A stretch of 64,000 nucleotides of DNA, taken from positions 124,001 to 188,000 of the forward strand of contig DASYSS010000085.1 of NCBI GenBank assembly GCA_036003045.1. The letters are read 5' to 3'. A model generated the notes under the pieces. The model made no database searches. It was not told where the DNA came from and saw only the letters and a list, made by a program, of their open reading frames with translations. The DNA is from Gemmatimonadaceae bacterium (lineage in GTDB: Bacteria; Gemmatimonadota; Gemmatimonadetes; Gemmatimonadales; Gemmatimonadaceae). Positions 51,520 through 60,550 of this stretch are shown here, piece by piece; the stretch's first letter is position 1, and each line of letters starts with the position of its first letter. The position numbers and the translations under genes are program-made.

Positions 51520-54267
51520 CTACTCACATCGGATCGCGACCAAGGGATCGACACGCGCCGCGTTGCGCGACGGAACGAGTGCGGCGATGACGCCGACGAG
51601 TACCAGCACGGCGGCCCCCGACGCGAGCGGCGCGGGATCGAACGGCGTGACGCCGTAGAGCAGCGCGCGCAGCGACCGCGCCCCGAACAGCGCGAATGGA
51701 ATCCCAAGCATGACACCGACCGCGATCACGCGCAGCGCCTGGCCGATCACCATTCCCACGACCTGGCGTCGCCCCGCGCCGAGCGCCATCCGCACGCCGA
51801 TCTCGCGCGTCCGCGCCGAGACCTGGAACGCCATCACGCCGTAGAGTCCAATCGCGGCCAGCAACAATGCGACGAAGCCGAACGCGGCGGACAACGACGC
51901 CATGGCGCTCTCTCGGCCGACCGTCATGGAGAGCAGATCGGTCATCGGCAGCAGATGGCGAATGCGGATCTTGGGCAGTTCGCCAAGAATGATCGCGCGC
52001 GCGGGCGGTACGAGCTGCGACGGTGGCACCGTCGTGCGAATGGCGAATACCGCGCGATCGCTCATGGCGGGCCACTGCCGGCGCGTGAGATACACGGTGC
52101 TCGGCGCCGGGGAGCGGAGATCGGACTGCTTCGCGTCGGCCACTACGCCGACGATCGTCCGATTGCGTCCCCCACCCCCACCCCCACCCCCTTCGTCTCC
52201 GGGGGTGCTGCCCGCCTGAAAGCCGATCGACTGACCGCTGCCCGCCCGAAAGCCGATCGACTGACCGAGCGGACTTCTCCCGGGAAAGAATTGCTGTGCC
52301 AGATGCTCGCTGATCACGGCGACGCGCGGACTCCCCAGCACATCGTTCTCGTTGAAATCTCGACCGGCGACGAGCGCGATGCCGAGCGTCTCGAAGTAGC
52401 GCGGCGCGACGGCGAAGCTCGCGACCTCCACTTGGTCGTCCGACGCGGTCTCGAATCCCGGAGCGTCGAGGCTTCTCGTCGGCAACCCTCCATAGATCAG
52501 GGGGACGACGAACGACTCGGCGACCGACTTCACGCCGGGCATCGCCGCAAAGCGAGCATGGAACGTCGGCACCAGCGACTGAAGCAGCGTATCGCTGTGC
52601 GGCGTGTCGCGGGCGTCGAGCTGCACGATGAGGAGCGTCTCCGGCTGGCTGCCGCCGACGGCCTCGGTGAGATGCCGGAGAGTCGCGTTCAACAGGCCCG
52701 CCGACGAGAGGAGCAGCAGCGCCAGCCCGACCTGCACGGCGACGACGCTCTTGTCGAGCGCGCGGACGCGCCGGCCGGCGGTCTGATGGTCGCGAAGGCC
52801 CGCGACGATGTCGCCGCGCGTGGCTCGCAGCGCCGGGACGACGCCGAAGATCAGGCCGCACCCGAGCGCGACCGAGGCGGTGAAGCCGAAGATCATGAGG
52901 CTCGGGCGAATGGCGACGAACGGCTCGAGCATCGCCAGTCCCGCCGGCATGTTCCGCGACAGAACCGCCGAACCCCAGATCGCGAGGAGAATTCCCGTCG
53001 CGCCGCCGAGGAGCGCCAGCAACACCGATTCGGCCAACAGTTGTCGGATGATGCGCCCTCGCGAAGCGCCGAGTGAAAGACGAACCGCGAGCTCACGCGC
53101 TCGGGCCGCCGCTCGGGCCAGAAGCAAGTTGCCGACGTTCGTGCACGCTATGAGCAGGAGGACTGCCACTCCGCCCATTAGAGCAAGCAATACGTTCTCG
53201 TATTGCGCGCGAACGTCGATCTTCCTGCCTTCGGTGATGCCGTTGCTGATGTCGAGAAAGCCGATGCGTTGGATTCCCTGCCTCGAGCGCGGAAACGCCA
53301 GCGCGCCGTTCGCGCAGCAGCGGGAGAAGACCGTTTCGAGCGCGGATCGCAGGCGCAACGAGTCCGCGCCGAACCGCGCGATGAGAAAGAGGTCGGGCCG
53401 TCGTTCACCGGCCGGCCGGTGTTGCATCGCCGGAACGGCGGTCATCGGAACCGTCATCTCGTAGGCGCTGCCGAGCCTGAGACCGTGATATCCTGCGTCG
53501 CTCACACCGACGATCGTGAAGAGCTGGTCGTTCAGCTTGATCGTTTTGCCGAGCGCCGCACTGGGGCTCCCGAAGCGCGCGTTCGCCGAGGCGTTCGAGA
53601 GGACCGCGATTTGGGCGCCGTTCCGAACGTCGGCCGGAGAAATCGGACGCCCAACGGCCATCGGGACGCCGACGACCCGGAAGAACGCGCCGTCCACGGC
53701 ATCGATGTTCACCCCACCGACGCGCACGCCGTTGATCTCGCCGTTTGCCGCGTCGGTTGAATGAAACGACGCGAGGTCGGTCGGCACGCCGGCTTTCACC
53801 GCCGGAACTTCGTCGGAGGTGAAGAACGCACGCATCGGGCCGTCGGGCGAATGCGTCACGAGACGCAATGCGTCGGGATCGGCGACGGCCAGCTTCGCGA
53901 GCAACAGCGAGTGGATCATTCCGAAGATCGCCGCGTTCGCGCCGATGCCGATGCCGAGCGATGAGATTGCGACAAGAGTGAACACCGGCGAGCGACGCAG
54001 GGCGCGCCACGCATACCCGAGGTCCTGCCGCGTCACGTCGAGCCAGCGCGTCACTCCCATCCAGCGCGCTTCTTCCTTGAGATAGGTCGGATTGCCGAAG
54101 TCGCGCCGCGCCGCAAGGCGCGCGTCGTCGGACCCCGCTCCGTCGTGCATCCGCTGCTGCTGGTCGAGGCTCTGATGGATCGCGTACTCCTCGGCGCGGT
54201 CGCGGTCAGCTTCGCCGCTGCGCAGGGCGGTTCGGATTCTGTGTCGAAGGGCATCGAAGGCTGACAT
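51520..54267 (-). CDS. ADOP-type ABC transporter permease, second copy
   Basis: The 915-residue protein has the ADOP head (RDRAEEYAIHQSLDQQQRM, AARRDFGNPTYLKEEAR), a first TM (FTLVAISSLGIGIGANAAIF) and two MacB-domain/FtsX units with loops RARELAVRLSLGASRGRI and RTREIGVRMALGAGRRQVVG. In the second periplasmic domain a 10-residue tandem repeat (GQSIGF[R/Q]AGS) and a run of eight glycines interrupt the fold; the DNA there is repetitive. It follows its PadR regulator by six bases. It resembles the gene at 33349 in layout, but the orientation and PadR differ. Substrate is unknown. Confidence 0.92.
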   Translation of the reverse strand: MSAFDALRHRIRTALRSGEADRDRAEEYAIHQSLDQQQRMHDGAGSDDARLAARRDFGNPTYLKEEARWMGVTRWLDVTRQDLGYAWRALRRSPVFTLVAISSLGIGIGANAAIFGMIHSLLLAKLAVADPDALRLVTHSPDGPMRAFFTSDEVPAVKAGVPTDLASFHSTDAANGEINGVRVGGVNIDAVDGAFFRVVGVPMAVGRPISPADVRNGAQIAVLSNASANARFGSPSAALGKTIKLNDQLFTIVGVSDAGYHGLRLGSAYEMTVPMTAVPAMQHRPAGERRPDLFLIARFGADSLRLRSALETVFSRCCANGALAFPRSRQGIQRIGFLDISNGITEGRKIDVRAQYENVLLALMGGVAVLLLIACTNVGNLLLARAAARARELAVRLSLGASRGRIIRQLLAESVLLALLGGATGILLAIWGSAVLSRNMPAGLAMLEPFVAIRPSLMIFGFTASVALGCGLIFGVVPALRATRGDIVAGLRDHQTAGRRVRALDKSVVAVQVGLALLLLSSAGLLNATLRHLTEAVGGSQPETLLIVQLDARDTPHSDTLLQSLVPTFHARFAAMPGVKSVAESFVVPLIYGGLPTRSLDAPGFETASDDQVEVASFAVAPRYFETLGIALVAGRDFNENDVLGSPRVAVISEHLAQQFFPGRSPLGQSIGFRAGSGQSIGFQAGSTPGDEGGGGGGGGRNRTIVGVVADAKQSDLRSPAPSTVYLTRRQWPAMSDRAVFAIRTTVPPSQLVPPARAIILGELPKIRIRHLLPMTDLLSMTVGRESAMASLSAAFGFVALLLAAIGLYGVMAFQVSARTREIGVRMALGAGRRQVVGMVIGQALRVIAVGVMLGIPFALFGARSLRALLYGVTPFDPAPLASGAAVLVLVGVIAALVPSRNAARVDPLVAIRCE
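52169..52191 (-). repeat. Four G5 tracts spaced by single T (quadruplex motif) in coding sequence
   Basis: On the coding strand of the permease gene, GGGGGT is repeated three times and followed by GGGGG. It encodes a Gly run and has the densest possible pattern for an intrastrand quadruplex in DNA and mRNA. A slippage unit of 6 bp would keep the frame. Confidence 0.9.
52207..52266 (-). repeat. 30-bp direct tandem repeat in permease gene
   Basis: Two 30-base units (52207-52236 and 52237-52266) differ at one base and encode GQSIGFRAGS and GQSIGFQAGS. They are next to the G5 tract repeat, consistent with replication slippage. Confidence 0.9.
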
Positions 54268-54273
54268 GGGACC

Positions 54274-54606
54274 TCACGTCGTCTTGAGGACGCGAACGAT
54301 GGCGGCGTACATCGACTCGAACGCGGAGACCTCGTCGCCGAGGCAGCGGCGGCCGCTGGCGGTGATCGTGTAGTAGCGCGCGCGACGCCCGGTGTGGGAC
54401 CGGTCCCACTTCGCGGTCACGTGGCCCGCGCGAAGGAGCCGCTCGAGGGCGGGGTACAACGATCCCTTCTCGACGCGGATGACGTCGGCGGAGGTGCGCT
54501 CGATGTGCTGGCCGATGCCGTAGCCGTGCATTCGGCCCAAGCTGAGTGTGCGAAGGACCAGCATCTCGAGCGTGCCCGGCACCAATTCCTGCGACTTGTC
54601 GGTCAT
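54274..54606 (-). CDS. PadR-family transcriptional regulator, second copy
   Basis: This is a 110-residue winged-helix repressor. [20 protein letters not shown] and [12 protein letters not shown] form the N-terminal helices, [18 protein letters not shown] the recognition helix, and [20 protein letters not shown] the wing and dimer helix. It precedes an ADOP permease by six bases, the usual arrangement. The ATG at 54606 lies inside an inverted repeat that may be its own operator, and no ribosome-binding site is seen. The effector is unknown. Confidence 0.93.
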   Translation of the reverse strand: MTDKSQELVPGTLEMLVLRTLSLGRMHGYGIGQHIERTSADVIRVEKGSLYPALERLLRAGHVTAKWDRSHTGRRARYYTITASGRRCLGDEVSAFESMYAAIVRVLKTT

Positions 54607-54647
54607 GGATAGTCTGTCTGTCTATGACGGTAAGACTATCTATCCAT
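54605..54647. promoter_or_regulatory. Nested inverted repeats overlapping the PadR start (putative operator)
   Basis: ATGGATAG (54605-54612) pairs with CTATCCAT (54640-54647), and inside them GATAGTCT (54608-54615) pairs with AGACTATC (54633-54640). The double dyad covers the PadR start codon and probably its promoter, as expected of an autoregulated repressor. It also lies upstream of the divergent CocE gene. Confidence 0.5.
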
Positions 54648-54790
54648 TACCGCCGCTCGTCAAGGGCGCATTGACGACCTCGGCATCAGCGCGGCGGAAA
54701 CGGAGTCGCGCCGTCAAGTCGGGGACGCCCTTCTTGACCCCCTGCGAACCCGGCCGCCAATTCCATCCGGACCTCACGAGGAGTCGTCAC

Positions 54791-56758
54791 GTGCGTCGCG
54801 TCATTCTCGCCTGCATCATGGCCACCGGTCTCACGGCGCTCGCCGCGCCAGCCACCGCTGCCCAGGGCGGCGGCGGATTGCCGGACAGCACAAAGGCGCA
54901 TCGTTGGGACGTCGAGCACGAGCTGGAGTCGGTCGCCGTGATCGATCGGAAGGAAATGATCGCGATGCGAGACGGAATTCGCGTGGCGGCCGACATCTAC
55001 TACCCGAAGGACCTCTCGAAGAAGTATCCCGCGATCTGGTCGCGAACGCCGTACAACTTCAACTACTGGGACGTTCAGAACGGCGTGCCGCGGGACATGA
55101 CGACGGCTTTGAACGCGGTCAAGCGCGGCTACGCATACGTCGAGATGCAGGAGCGCGGCCACTTCTTCTCCGAGGGGAACTACGACATCCTCGGTCCGCC
55201 GCTCACCGACGGCGTCGACGAAGTGAAGTGGATGACGAAGCAAAAGTGGTCGAACGGCAAAGTCGGCACGACCGGCTGTTCCTCCACGGCCGAGTGGCAG
55301 GGCGCGGTCGCGGCGCAGAACACGCCGGGCTTCGCGGCGATGAACGTGCAGGGATTCGGCGCCGGCGTGGGACGCATCAAGCCGTACTACGAGCAGGGCA
55401 ACTGGTACCGTGGTGGTGCCGTACAAATGCTATTCATAGACTGGCTGTACGGCGAGCAGAATCAGGTCCGGCCGATGATGCCGAAGAACGCGACACAGGC
55501 GGAGCTTATTCGCGAGTCGAAGTCATTCGACCTCGCGCAGCACATGCCGCCCGTGGATTGGTCGAAGGCATTCTGGACACTGCCCGAGCAGGACATCATG
55601 AAAGACGTCGGCGGCCCGAAGGGAATCTTCGCCGACTCCATGCCCGTCGCGACGGGCGGCGCCATGATCAAGCGCGCCCCGAACGATCCAGCGTGGTATC
55701 GAGGTGGCCTTTTCCACGACGACATGCGGATCAACATCCCCGGCCTGTGGTTCATGTCGTGGTACGATGTGTCGGTCGGCCCCAACTTGGCGATGTACAA
55801 CTTGGTCCGCAGCACGGCCAAAGGCGCCGCGGCGAATCAGCAGTGGGCGGTCATCGCGCCCACGGGCCATTGCGGCTACACGCGATCGACCGAGCACACC
55901 GTCGTCGGCGAGCGTGACATGGGCGACGCTCGGCTCGCGTACAACGACATCATGTTCGCGTTCTTCGACCGTTTCCTGAAGGGCGAAGGGGCGGGCGGCC
56001 AGATGCTCGACACCATGCCCAAGGTCCGCTACTACACAATGGGCCTGAACAAGTGGCAGAGCTCCGATACGTGGCCGCCGCGCGGCGCGGAGCCGATGAC
56101 GCTGTATCTCTCGAGCGGCGGAAACGCCAACACGCTGAACGGCGACGGGGTGCTCGCCAAGGCGGCCCCCGCGAGCGACAAGCCCGACAAGTTCGCCTAC
56201 GACCCCATGCATCCCGTCCTGTCTCACGGCGGCAACGTTTGCTGCCAGGGAAACGCGGTCGGCGCCGGCGCGATGGACCAGCGCGAGACGGAAGCCCGCG
56301 CCGACGTGCTGGTCTTCACGAGCGAGCCGTTCACCCAAGGCACCGAAGTCAGCGGACCGATCACGCCGACGTTGTACGTGTCGTCCGACGCCAAGGACAC
56401 CGACTTCTCGATCAAGATCCTCGACGTCTATCCGGATGGTCACGCGTACAATCTCGACGAATCGATTCAGCGCATGCGCTACCGAAATGGATATGACAGG
56501 CCGCTGGTGTGGATGGAGAACGGCAAGGTGACGAAGGTGACCTTCCAGCCGCTCAACACCAGCAACTACTTCGAGCCGGGACATCGGCTGCGCATCGAGA
56601 TCTCGAGCAGCAACTTCCCGCGTTTCGATCGGAATTTGAACACGGGCGGCCGCAACTACGACGAGTCGAAGCCGGTCGTGGCCCACAACGCCGTGCACCA
56701 CTCCAGCGAGTATCCATCGTCGGTCACGCTCACGGTGGTGCGCAAGCCACAGCCATAG
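54791..56758 (+). CDS. Secreted CocE/NonD-family hydrolase
   Basis: The 655-residue exported enzyme belongs to the X-Pro dipeptidyl-peptidase (S15)/CocE acylase group. After a signal peptide ([20 protein letters not shown]) the core has [19 protein letters not shown], the nucleophile region [24 protein letters not shown] and the histidine in [10 protein letters not shown]. The C-terminal jelly-roll domain includes [23 protein letters not shown] and [20 protein letters not shown]. The GTG at 54791 has GAGGAG about seven bases upstream; the longer frame begins in the PadR coding region and is rejected. Substrate is unknown. Confidence 0.92.
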   Translation: MRRVILACIMATGLTALAAPATAAQGGGGLPDSTKAHRWDVEHELESVAVIDRKEMIAMRDGIRVAADIYYPKDLSKKYPAIWSRTPYNFNYWDVQNGVPRDMTTALNAVKRGYAYVEMQERGHFFSEGNYDILGPPLTDGVDEVKWMTKQKWSNGKVGTTGCSSTAEWQGAVAAQNTPGFAAMNVQGFGAGVGRIKPYYEQGNWYRGGAVQMLFIDWLYGEQNQVRPMMPKNATQAELIRESKSFDLAQHMPPVDWSKAFWTLPEQDIMKDVGGPKGIFADSMPVATGGAMIKRAPNDPAWYRGGLFHDDMRINIPGLWFMSWYDVSVGPNLAMYNLVRSTAKGAAANQQWAVIAPTGHCGYTRSTEHTVVGERDMGDARLAYNDIMFAFFDRFLKGEGAGGQMLDTMPKVRYYTMGLNKWQSSDTWPPRGAEPMTLYLSSGGNANTLNGDGVLAKAAPASDKPDKFAYDPMHPVLSHGGNVCCQGNAVGAGAMDQRETEARADVLVFTSEPFTQGTEVSGPITPTLYVSSDAKDTDFSIKILDVYPDGHAYNLDESIQRMRYRNGYDRPLVWMENGKVTKVTFQPLNTSNYFEPGHRLRIEISSSNFPRFDRNLNTGGRNYDESKPVVAHNAVHHSSEYPSSVTLTVVRKPQP

Positions 56759-56776
56759 CGTCGCGGCGTCGGAAGC

Positions 56777-56808
56777 AGAAGGGGCGCCGAGATGCCGGCG
56801 CCCCTTCT
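56777..56808. terminator. Bidirectional intrinsic terminator
   Basis: AGAAGGGGCGCC and GGCGCCCCTTCT form a perfect 12-bp stem with an eight-base loop. It lies between the convergent CocE and lipoprotein genes. The stem base ends in T-rich and A-rich sides, so it could serve both strands. Confidence 0.8.
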
Positions 56809-56827
56809 TTGCGGCGTCCCTCCGACG

Positions 56828-57334
56828 TCACTTGAGCGGCAGCACCACCCACCATGGGTAGTCCGCGCTGTGTTCATACGCCATCGCCGCGACGTAAACG
56901 CCCTGATAGGCGCTCCCCGCCGGCGGCGCGATGGTCACGATGTAGAGGCCGCCCGGCAGCGTCGGAAGTTGAAATCGCCCGTTCGCGTCCGTCGTCACCG
57001 ACGCCACTTGCTGGCCAACTCCGAGCGTGTCGGTCGCCGTGGGCTGGCCGTGCGTGTAGGCCGTCACGCGCGCGCCGACGATGCGCGGAAGCGTCGAGAG
57101 TGTGTCGGTGCCCGGTGGAAACGGACTGTGTCCCATGACGGTGCCGTGAAACGACCCCGGCGTGGGGCTGGGAGGCGGCGTGGTGACCGGACTGCTGTCA
57201 TTGGTCGCGCCCGGTACGAGACCCGCCAGCGGCGTCGCGACCGGCCCAGTGCTGGAGGAGTCCCCACCGCAAGCAATCGTGACTCCCGCGACCATGATTG
57301 CGCATACAACCCAACGACCGACACGAACGTTCAC
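56828..57334 (-). CDS. Lipoprotein with carboxypeptidase-regulatory-like (CnaB-type) domain
   Basis: This is a 168-residue exported protein. The signal peptide (VVCAIMVAGVTIACGG) has a lipobox cysteine near residue 21, followed by a Pro/Thr/Ser linker (SSPVTTPPPSPTPG). A single beta-sandwich follows with RIVGARVTAYTHGQ, ASVTTDANGRFQLPTLPGG and LYIVTIAPPAGSAYQG, the DxxGxFxL-type pattern of CarboxypepD_reg domains. The GTG at 57334 is selected because AGGAG lies seven bases upstream. No catalytic part is attached; a structural or binding role is likely. Confidence 0.8.
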   Translation of the reverse strand: MNVRVGRWVVCAIMVAGVTIACGGDSSSTGPVATPLAGLVPGATNDSSPVTTPPPSPTPGSFHGTVMGHSPFPPGTDTLSTLPRIVGARVTAYTHGQPTATDTLGVGQQVASVTTDANGRFQLPTLPGGLYIVTIAPPAGSAYQGVYVAAMAYEHSADYPWWVVLPLK

Positions 57335-57410
57335 TGATGGCTCCTGAAGGCTTCTTCCGGTAAACTGCCAGTCGTCGCGTCGCGTCACTCGAGCTTTCAC
57401 CACCTGTGAC

Positions 57411-57980
57411 ATGCACTACACGTTTGAAGGGATCCCCGACCACGCGATTCCCCGCGCGCGCGTGCGACTCATGCAACACGCGCTCGATACCTACGCGAGC
57501 GAGACCAACAAGGTCGGCTCGGTCTGGTCGCGCTTCGGCGACGAGGACCTCTCGTACCGTCCGCAGGCCGGCGCGTCGACGGTCGGTGATATTTTGCGGC
57601 ACCAACTGCTCTCCGAGCGGCGATTCTTCGGCGAGTTTCTCGGCCTGCCGGAGGTACCCGCCGCGTCCGTGCTGCCGAATTCACTGACGACGCAGACGGC
57701 CGTCGCGCGGCTACTGGAGCTGGCGTCGCCACGACTCGAGTTCCTCGCGGGGCGACGGCATCCGTGGTGGCTCACCGAGGTCGACTTCTTCGACGCGCGC
57801 CGCTCGCGAGTCTGGGTGTTCTGGCGACGCGTGCTGCACACCGCGCATCACCGCACGCAACTCACGGTCTATTTGCGGATGCTCGGCCGGCCGGTGCCTG
57901 CCACCTACGGTCCGACGGGCGACGAGAAGTGGGTCGGCGCGGACCCCACCACATCTGTCGAGGCGGCGTCTCGCCGATAA
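57411..57980 (+). CDS. DinB-family protein
   Basis: The 189-residue protein forms the four-helix DinB/YfiT-like bundle, often a metal-dependent thiol transferase. The metal histidines appear as DILRHQLLSERRFF in helix two and VLHTAHHRTQLTVYLRMLG in the last helices. The ATG at 57411 gives a slightly extended N-terminus (FEGIPDHAIPRARVRLMQHA). It is six bases upstream of the TfoX-domain gene, so both are probably co-transcribed. The thiol substrate is not determinable. Confidence 0.88.
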   Translation: MHYTFEGIPDHAIPRARVRLMQHALDTYASETNKVGSVWSRFGDEDLSYRPQAGASTVGDILRHQLLSERRFFGEFLGLPEVPAASVLPNSLTTQTAVARLLELASPRLEFLAGRRHPWWLTEVDFFDARRSRVWVFWRRVLHTAHHRTQLTVYLRMLGRPVPATYGPTGDEKWVGADPTTSVEAASRR

Positions 57981-57986
57981 CCCAGC

Positions 57987-58442
57987 ATGCCTCCGCACAA
58001 GCGAACGGCAGCAAAGAAGGCCGTCTCGAAGAAGCCGACCGCCAAGAAACGCGCGGCGGAGCCGAAACGAGCGGTTCGGAAGATGCCGGTGTTCAGCAAG
58101 CCAACGGCGAAGACGCTCGACGCGTTCGCGCGCGCGATCGATGGACTGGCCGGCCTCGAACACCGCACGATGTTCGGCTATCCGTCGGTGTTCCTCAACG
58201 GCAACATGCTCGCTTGCGTGTTCCAGGACCGCATCATGGTCCGGCTTTCCGAAGCCGATCGCGCGGCCGCAATTGCGACCGTCGGCGGCCGGCCGTTCGA
58301 GCCGTCGCCGGGACGCGCGATGAAGGAATACATCGAGCTCCCGTCACGCGTCGCCGACGATCCATCGCAACTCAACAGTTGGCTCCAGCGCGGACGCGGT
58401 TACGTCCACACGCTGCCCAAGAAATCCAAAGCGAAGCGTTGA
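57987..58442 (+). CDS. TfoX N-terminal domain protein with Lys/Ala-rich histone-like tail
   Basis: This 151-residue protein has a TfoX_N domain at about residues 40-140 (LEHRTMFGYPSVFLNGNMLA, RIMVRLSEADRAAA, GRAMKEYIELPSRV). In front of it is a basic tail of about 35 residues (RTAAKKAVSKKPTAKKRAA) resembling histone H1 or HU-type extensions. The C-terminus is also basic (LPKKSKAKR). TfoX_N proteins are of unclear biochemical role, some linked to competence regulation. DNA or RNA binding through the tails is inferred. It follows the DinB gene by six bases. Confidence 0.85.
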   Translation: MPPHKRTAAKKAVSKKPTAKKRAAEPKRAVRKMPVFSKPTAKTLDAFARAIDGLAGLEHRTMFGYPSVFLNGNMLACVFQDRIMVRLSEADRAAAIATVGGRPFEPSPGRAMKEYIELPSRVADDPSQLNSWLQRGRGYVHTLPKKSKAKR

Positions 58443-58460
58443 GCGCCGTTCGCGGCGGAG

Positions 58461-59138
58461 CTACTTCGACACCAAGAGCACCGAGCTCGCGGTCAGCGCG
58501 CCCCCCCCGTTGGCTCCGCGCTTCGAGACGACGACCACCTGATCGCCCACCGCCGCCTGCTTCGACGTCTCCTTGATCACCGTCACCGGAGTGCTGGGCG
58601 GCACGTCGATCGTCTGCGTTCCGCCGGCGTAGGTCACGACGAGCGTTCCGCCGTGCGAGCTCGAGACGGTTCCGTTGGACATCCGCGACGCCTGGACGCT
58701 GCCGTTTGTCATCCGGCTGCCGCTCGGACTCGCGCTCGGTTCCATCATATGGCTCCCTTCACCGAGTCCGCGCAGATCTTCGGGAAAGACATGAATCTCG
58801 GTCGCTTGTTCCTTGCCGTCGGGCTGCTTGACCGAGGTGACGCCGACGAACGCGTTGTCGGCGACGTCCGACAAGCTTCCCGATTCGCGATCGAAGACCT
58901 TCGGCGGACTTGCCAACGCCAACGTCACGCTGCCGGTGTCGGTTTTGATGACGAGCGAGCTTGACGTGACGTCCGAAACGACGCCCCGCACCATCGTCGA
59001 GGCGTTTGGTGCGGACACCTCGCCTGCGGACGCGGCGGTCGAATCGTATCGAGCGTTCGAGCGCCCGCAGGCGACGCCGCACATCGAGGCGGCTAGCAGC
59101 GCGGCCAACGACCGCGTGAAATATTGACTGGCGAACAC
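58461..59138 (-). CDS. Exported lipoprotein with two OB/SH3-like beta units (DUF5666-like)
   Basis: The 225-residue protein has a lipoprotein signal (LAALLAASMCGVACGRS). Two related small beta-barrel segments follow: TMVRGVVSDVTSSSLVIKTD and LVVTYAGGTQTIDVPPSTPV. The latter, together with SKQAAVGDQVVVVSKRG, resembles DUF5666-like proteins. A Met/Ser/Gly-rich linker (SGSRMTNGSVQASRMSNGTV) joins the halves. The start is a GTG at 59138, with an AGGGGG-type ribosome-binding site five bases upstream. Function is unknown. Confidence 0.72.
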   Translation of the reverse strand: MFASQYFTRSLAALLAASMCGVACGRSNARYDSTAASAGEVSAPNASTMVRGVVSDVTSSSLVIKTDTGSVTLALASPPKVFDRESGSLSDVADNAFVGVTSVKQPDGKEQATEIHVFPEDLRGLGEGSHMMEPSASPSGSRMTNGSVQASRMSNGTVSSSHGGTLVVTYAGGTQTIDVPPSTPVTVIKETSKQAAVGDQVVVVSKRGANGGGALTASSVLLVSK

Positions 59139-59289
59139 GACAGCCCCCTTGAACCTTGTGGATGGACTGTGGTCTGCGCACGTCTTGTGCTCGCTCGGGT
59201 ATCAGACGGGGACATTCGTGGGATGAGAAGTGGCGTTTTTTCGGGAGGGCCGGTTCAGCAGGCGACTGTCTTCCGTCAAGGAGATCCGC

Positions 59290-60519
59290 ATGACCCTTTC
59301 TCGTCGAATTCTTCTCATAGCCGCTTGGATGGCCGCCGTTGCCTGCTCCGACGCGAGCGGGCCCAAGCCGCCGCCCTCGTTCACGCTCAATCCCGCCGAA
59401 CAGGGAGTCGCGACCTCCGGCAACGACTTCTCGTTCGCCCTCTTTCAGCAAGTCGCAAAGACTGATCCGGGAAGCAACGTCTTCATCTCGCCTCTGAGCG
59501 CATCGATGTCGCTCGGCATGGCGATGAACGGCGCGTCCGGCTCGACCTTTGACGCCATGCGAACCGCGTTGCGTTTCGGTTCCGGCGACGTGAGTCAGCT
59601 CGACGCGGGATACCAGGGGCTCATAGGCCTGCTGCGCGGCCTCGATCTCACGACCACGTTCCAGATCGCGAACTCCGTTTGGTATCGAAATGCGTTTGCG
59701 TTCAAGCAGCCGTTCCTCGATACGACCAAGAAGTATTTCGACGCGCAGGTTCAGGGTCTCAATTTCGATGACGTCCCAGGCTCGCTTGCGACGATCAACG
59801 GTTGGGTGAGCTCGCACACCGCCGGCAAGATCCCGACGATCCTCGACGACATCAAACCGGATGAGGTGATGTTCCTCATCAACGCGATCTACTTCAAGGG
59901 AACGTGGCAGTACCAATTCGATCCCAAATCGACGGCCCCGTCGGCGTTCTGGGCGAGCGACGGCACCATGCAGACGGTTCCGTTCATGAATCGCCCCGAG
60001 GACATGAAACCCGAGTTTCGCGTCGGTTCGGCTCAGGGTTTGGCCATCGCGGAGATGCCGTACGGCAATGGGGCGTTCGCGATGGACATCGTGCTCGTGC
60101 CATTCAACGTGAAGGCAGGCATCGATTCAGTCGCCGCGCAGCTGAACGCGAGCACGTGGGCGGCTCTCATTGCGAGTTTGACCGATACCGACGAAGCGTT
60201 CGCGATGCCCAAGTTCACTCTCGCCTACGACCGTATGCTGACGAACGATCTGTCGACGCTGGGAATGGGCATAGCGTTCAGCGACGCGGCGAACTTCTCG
60301 GGGATGTCGACCCAGGCTCTCAAGCTTTCCTTCGTCAAGCAGAAGGCCTTCGTCACCGTCGACGAGACCGGCACCACGGCCGGCGCGTCGACCGTTACCG
60401 GTGTCCAGCTCACGGCACTCCGCGAATTCCGCGTCGATCATCCATTCATTTTCGTGATCCGTGAGCGGCAGACGGGTACGATCCTGTTCATGGGCAAGAT
60501 GCTCAAGATCCCCGCGTGA
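59290..60519 (+). CDS. Serpin-family serine protease inhibitor lipoprotein
   Basis: This is a 409-residue exported serpin. The lipoprotein signal is MTLSRRILLIAAWMAAVACS. The serpin core is complete: NVFISPLSASMSLGMAMNGA, ANSVWYRNAFAFKQPF, INGWVSSHTAGKIPTILDD and LINAIYFKGTWQYQFDP. The reactive-loop hinge reads VDETGTTAGASTVTG, with small residues compatible with loop insertion, and the C-terminal DHPFIFVIRERQTGTILFMG is intact. It is therefore probably an inhibitor; target protease and P1 residue are unclear. AAGGAG precedes the ATG at 59290 by eight bases. Confidence 0.93.
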   Translation: MTLSRRILLIAAWMAAVACSDASGPKPPPSFTLNPAEQGVATSGNDFSFALFQQVAKTDPGSNVFISPLSASMSLGMAMNGASGSTFDAMRTALRFGSGDVSQLDAGYQGLIGLLRGLDLTTTFQIANSVWYRNAFAFKQPFLDTTKKYFDAQVQGLNFDDVPGSLATINGWVSSHTAGKIPTILDDIKPDEVMFLINAIYFKGTWQYQFDPKSTAPSAFWASDGTMQTVPFMNRPEDMKPEFRVGSAQGLAIAEMPYGNGAFAMDIVLVPFNVKAGIDSVAAQLNASTWAALIASLTDTDEAFAMPKFTLAYDRMLTNDLSTLGMGIAFSDAANFSGMSTQALKLSFVKQKAFVTVDETGTTAGASTVTGVQLTALREFRVDHPFIFVIRERQTGTILFMGKMLKIPA

Positions 60520-60550
60520 CACTCGTGGGAGAAGGGCAACTGCCGGCACG

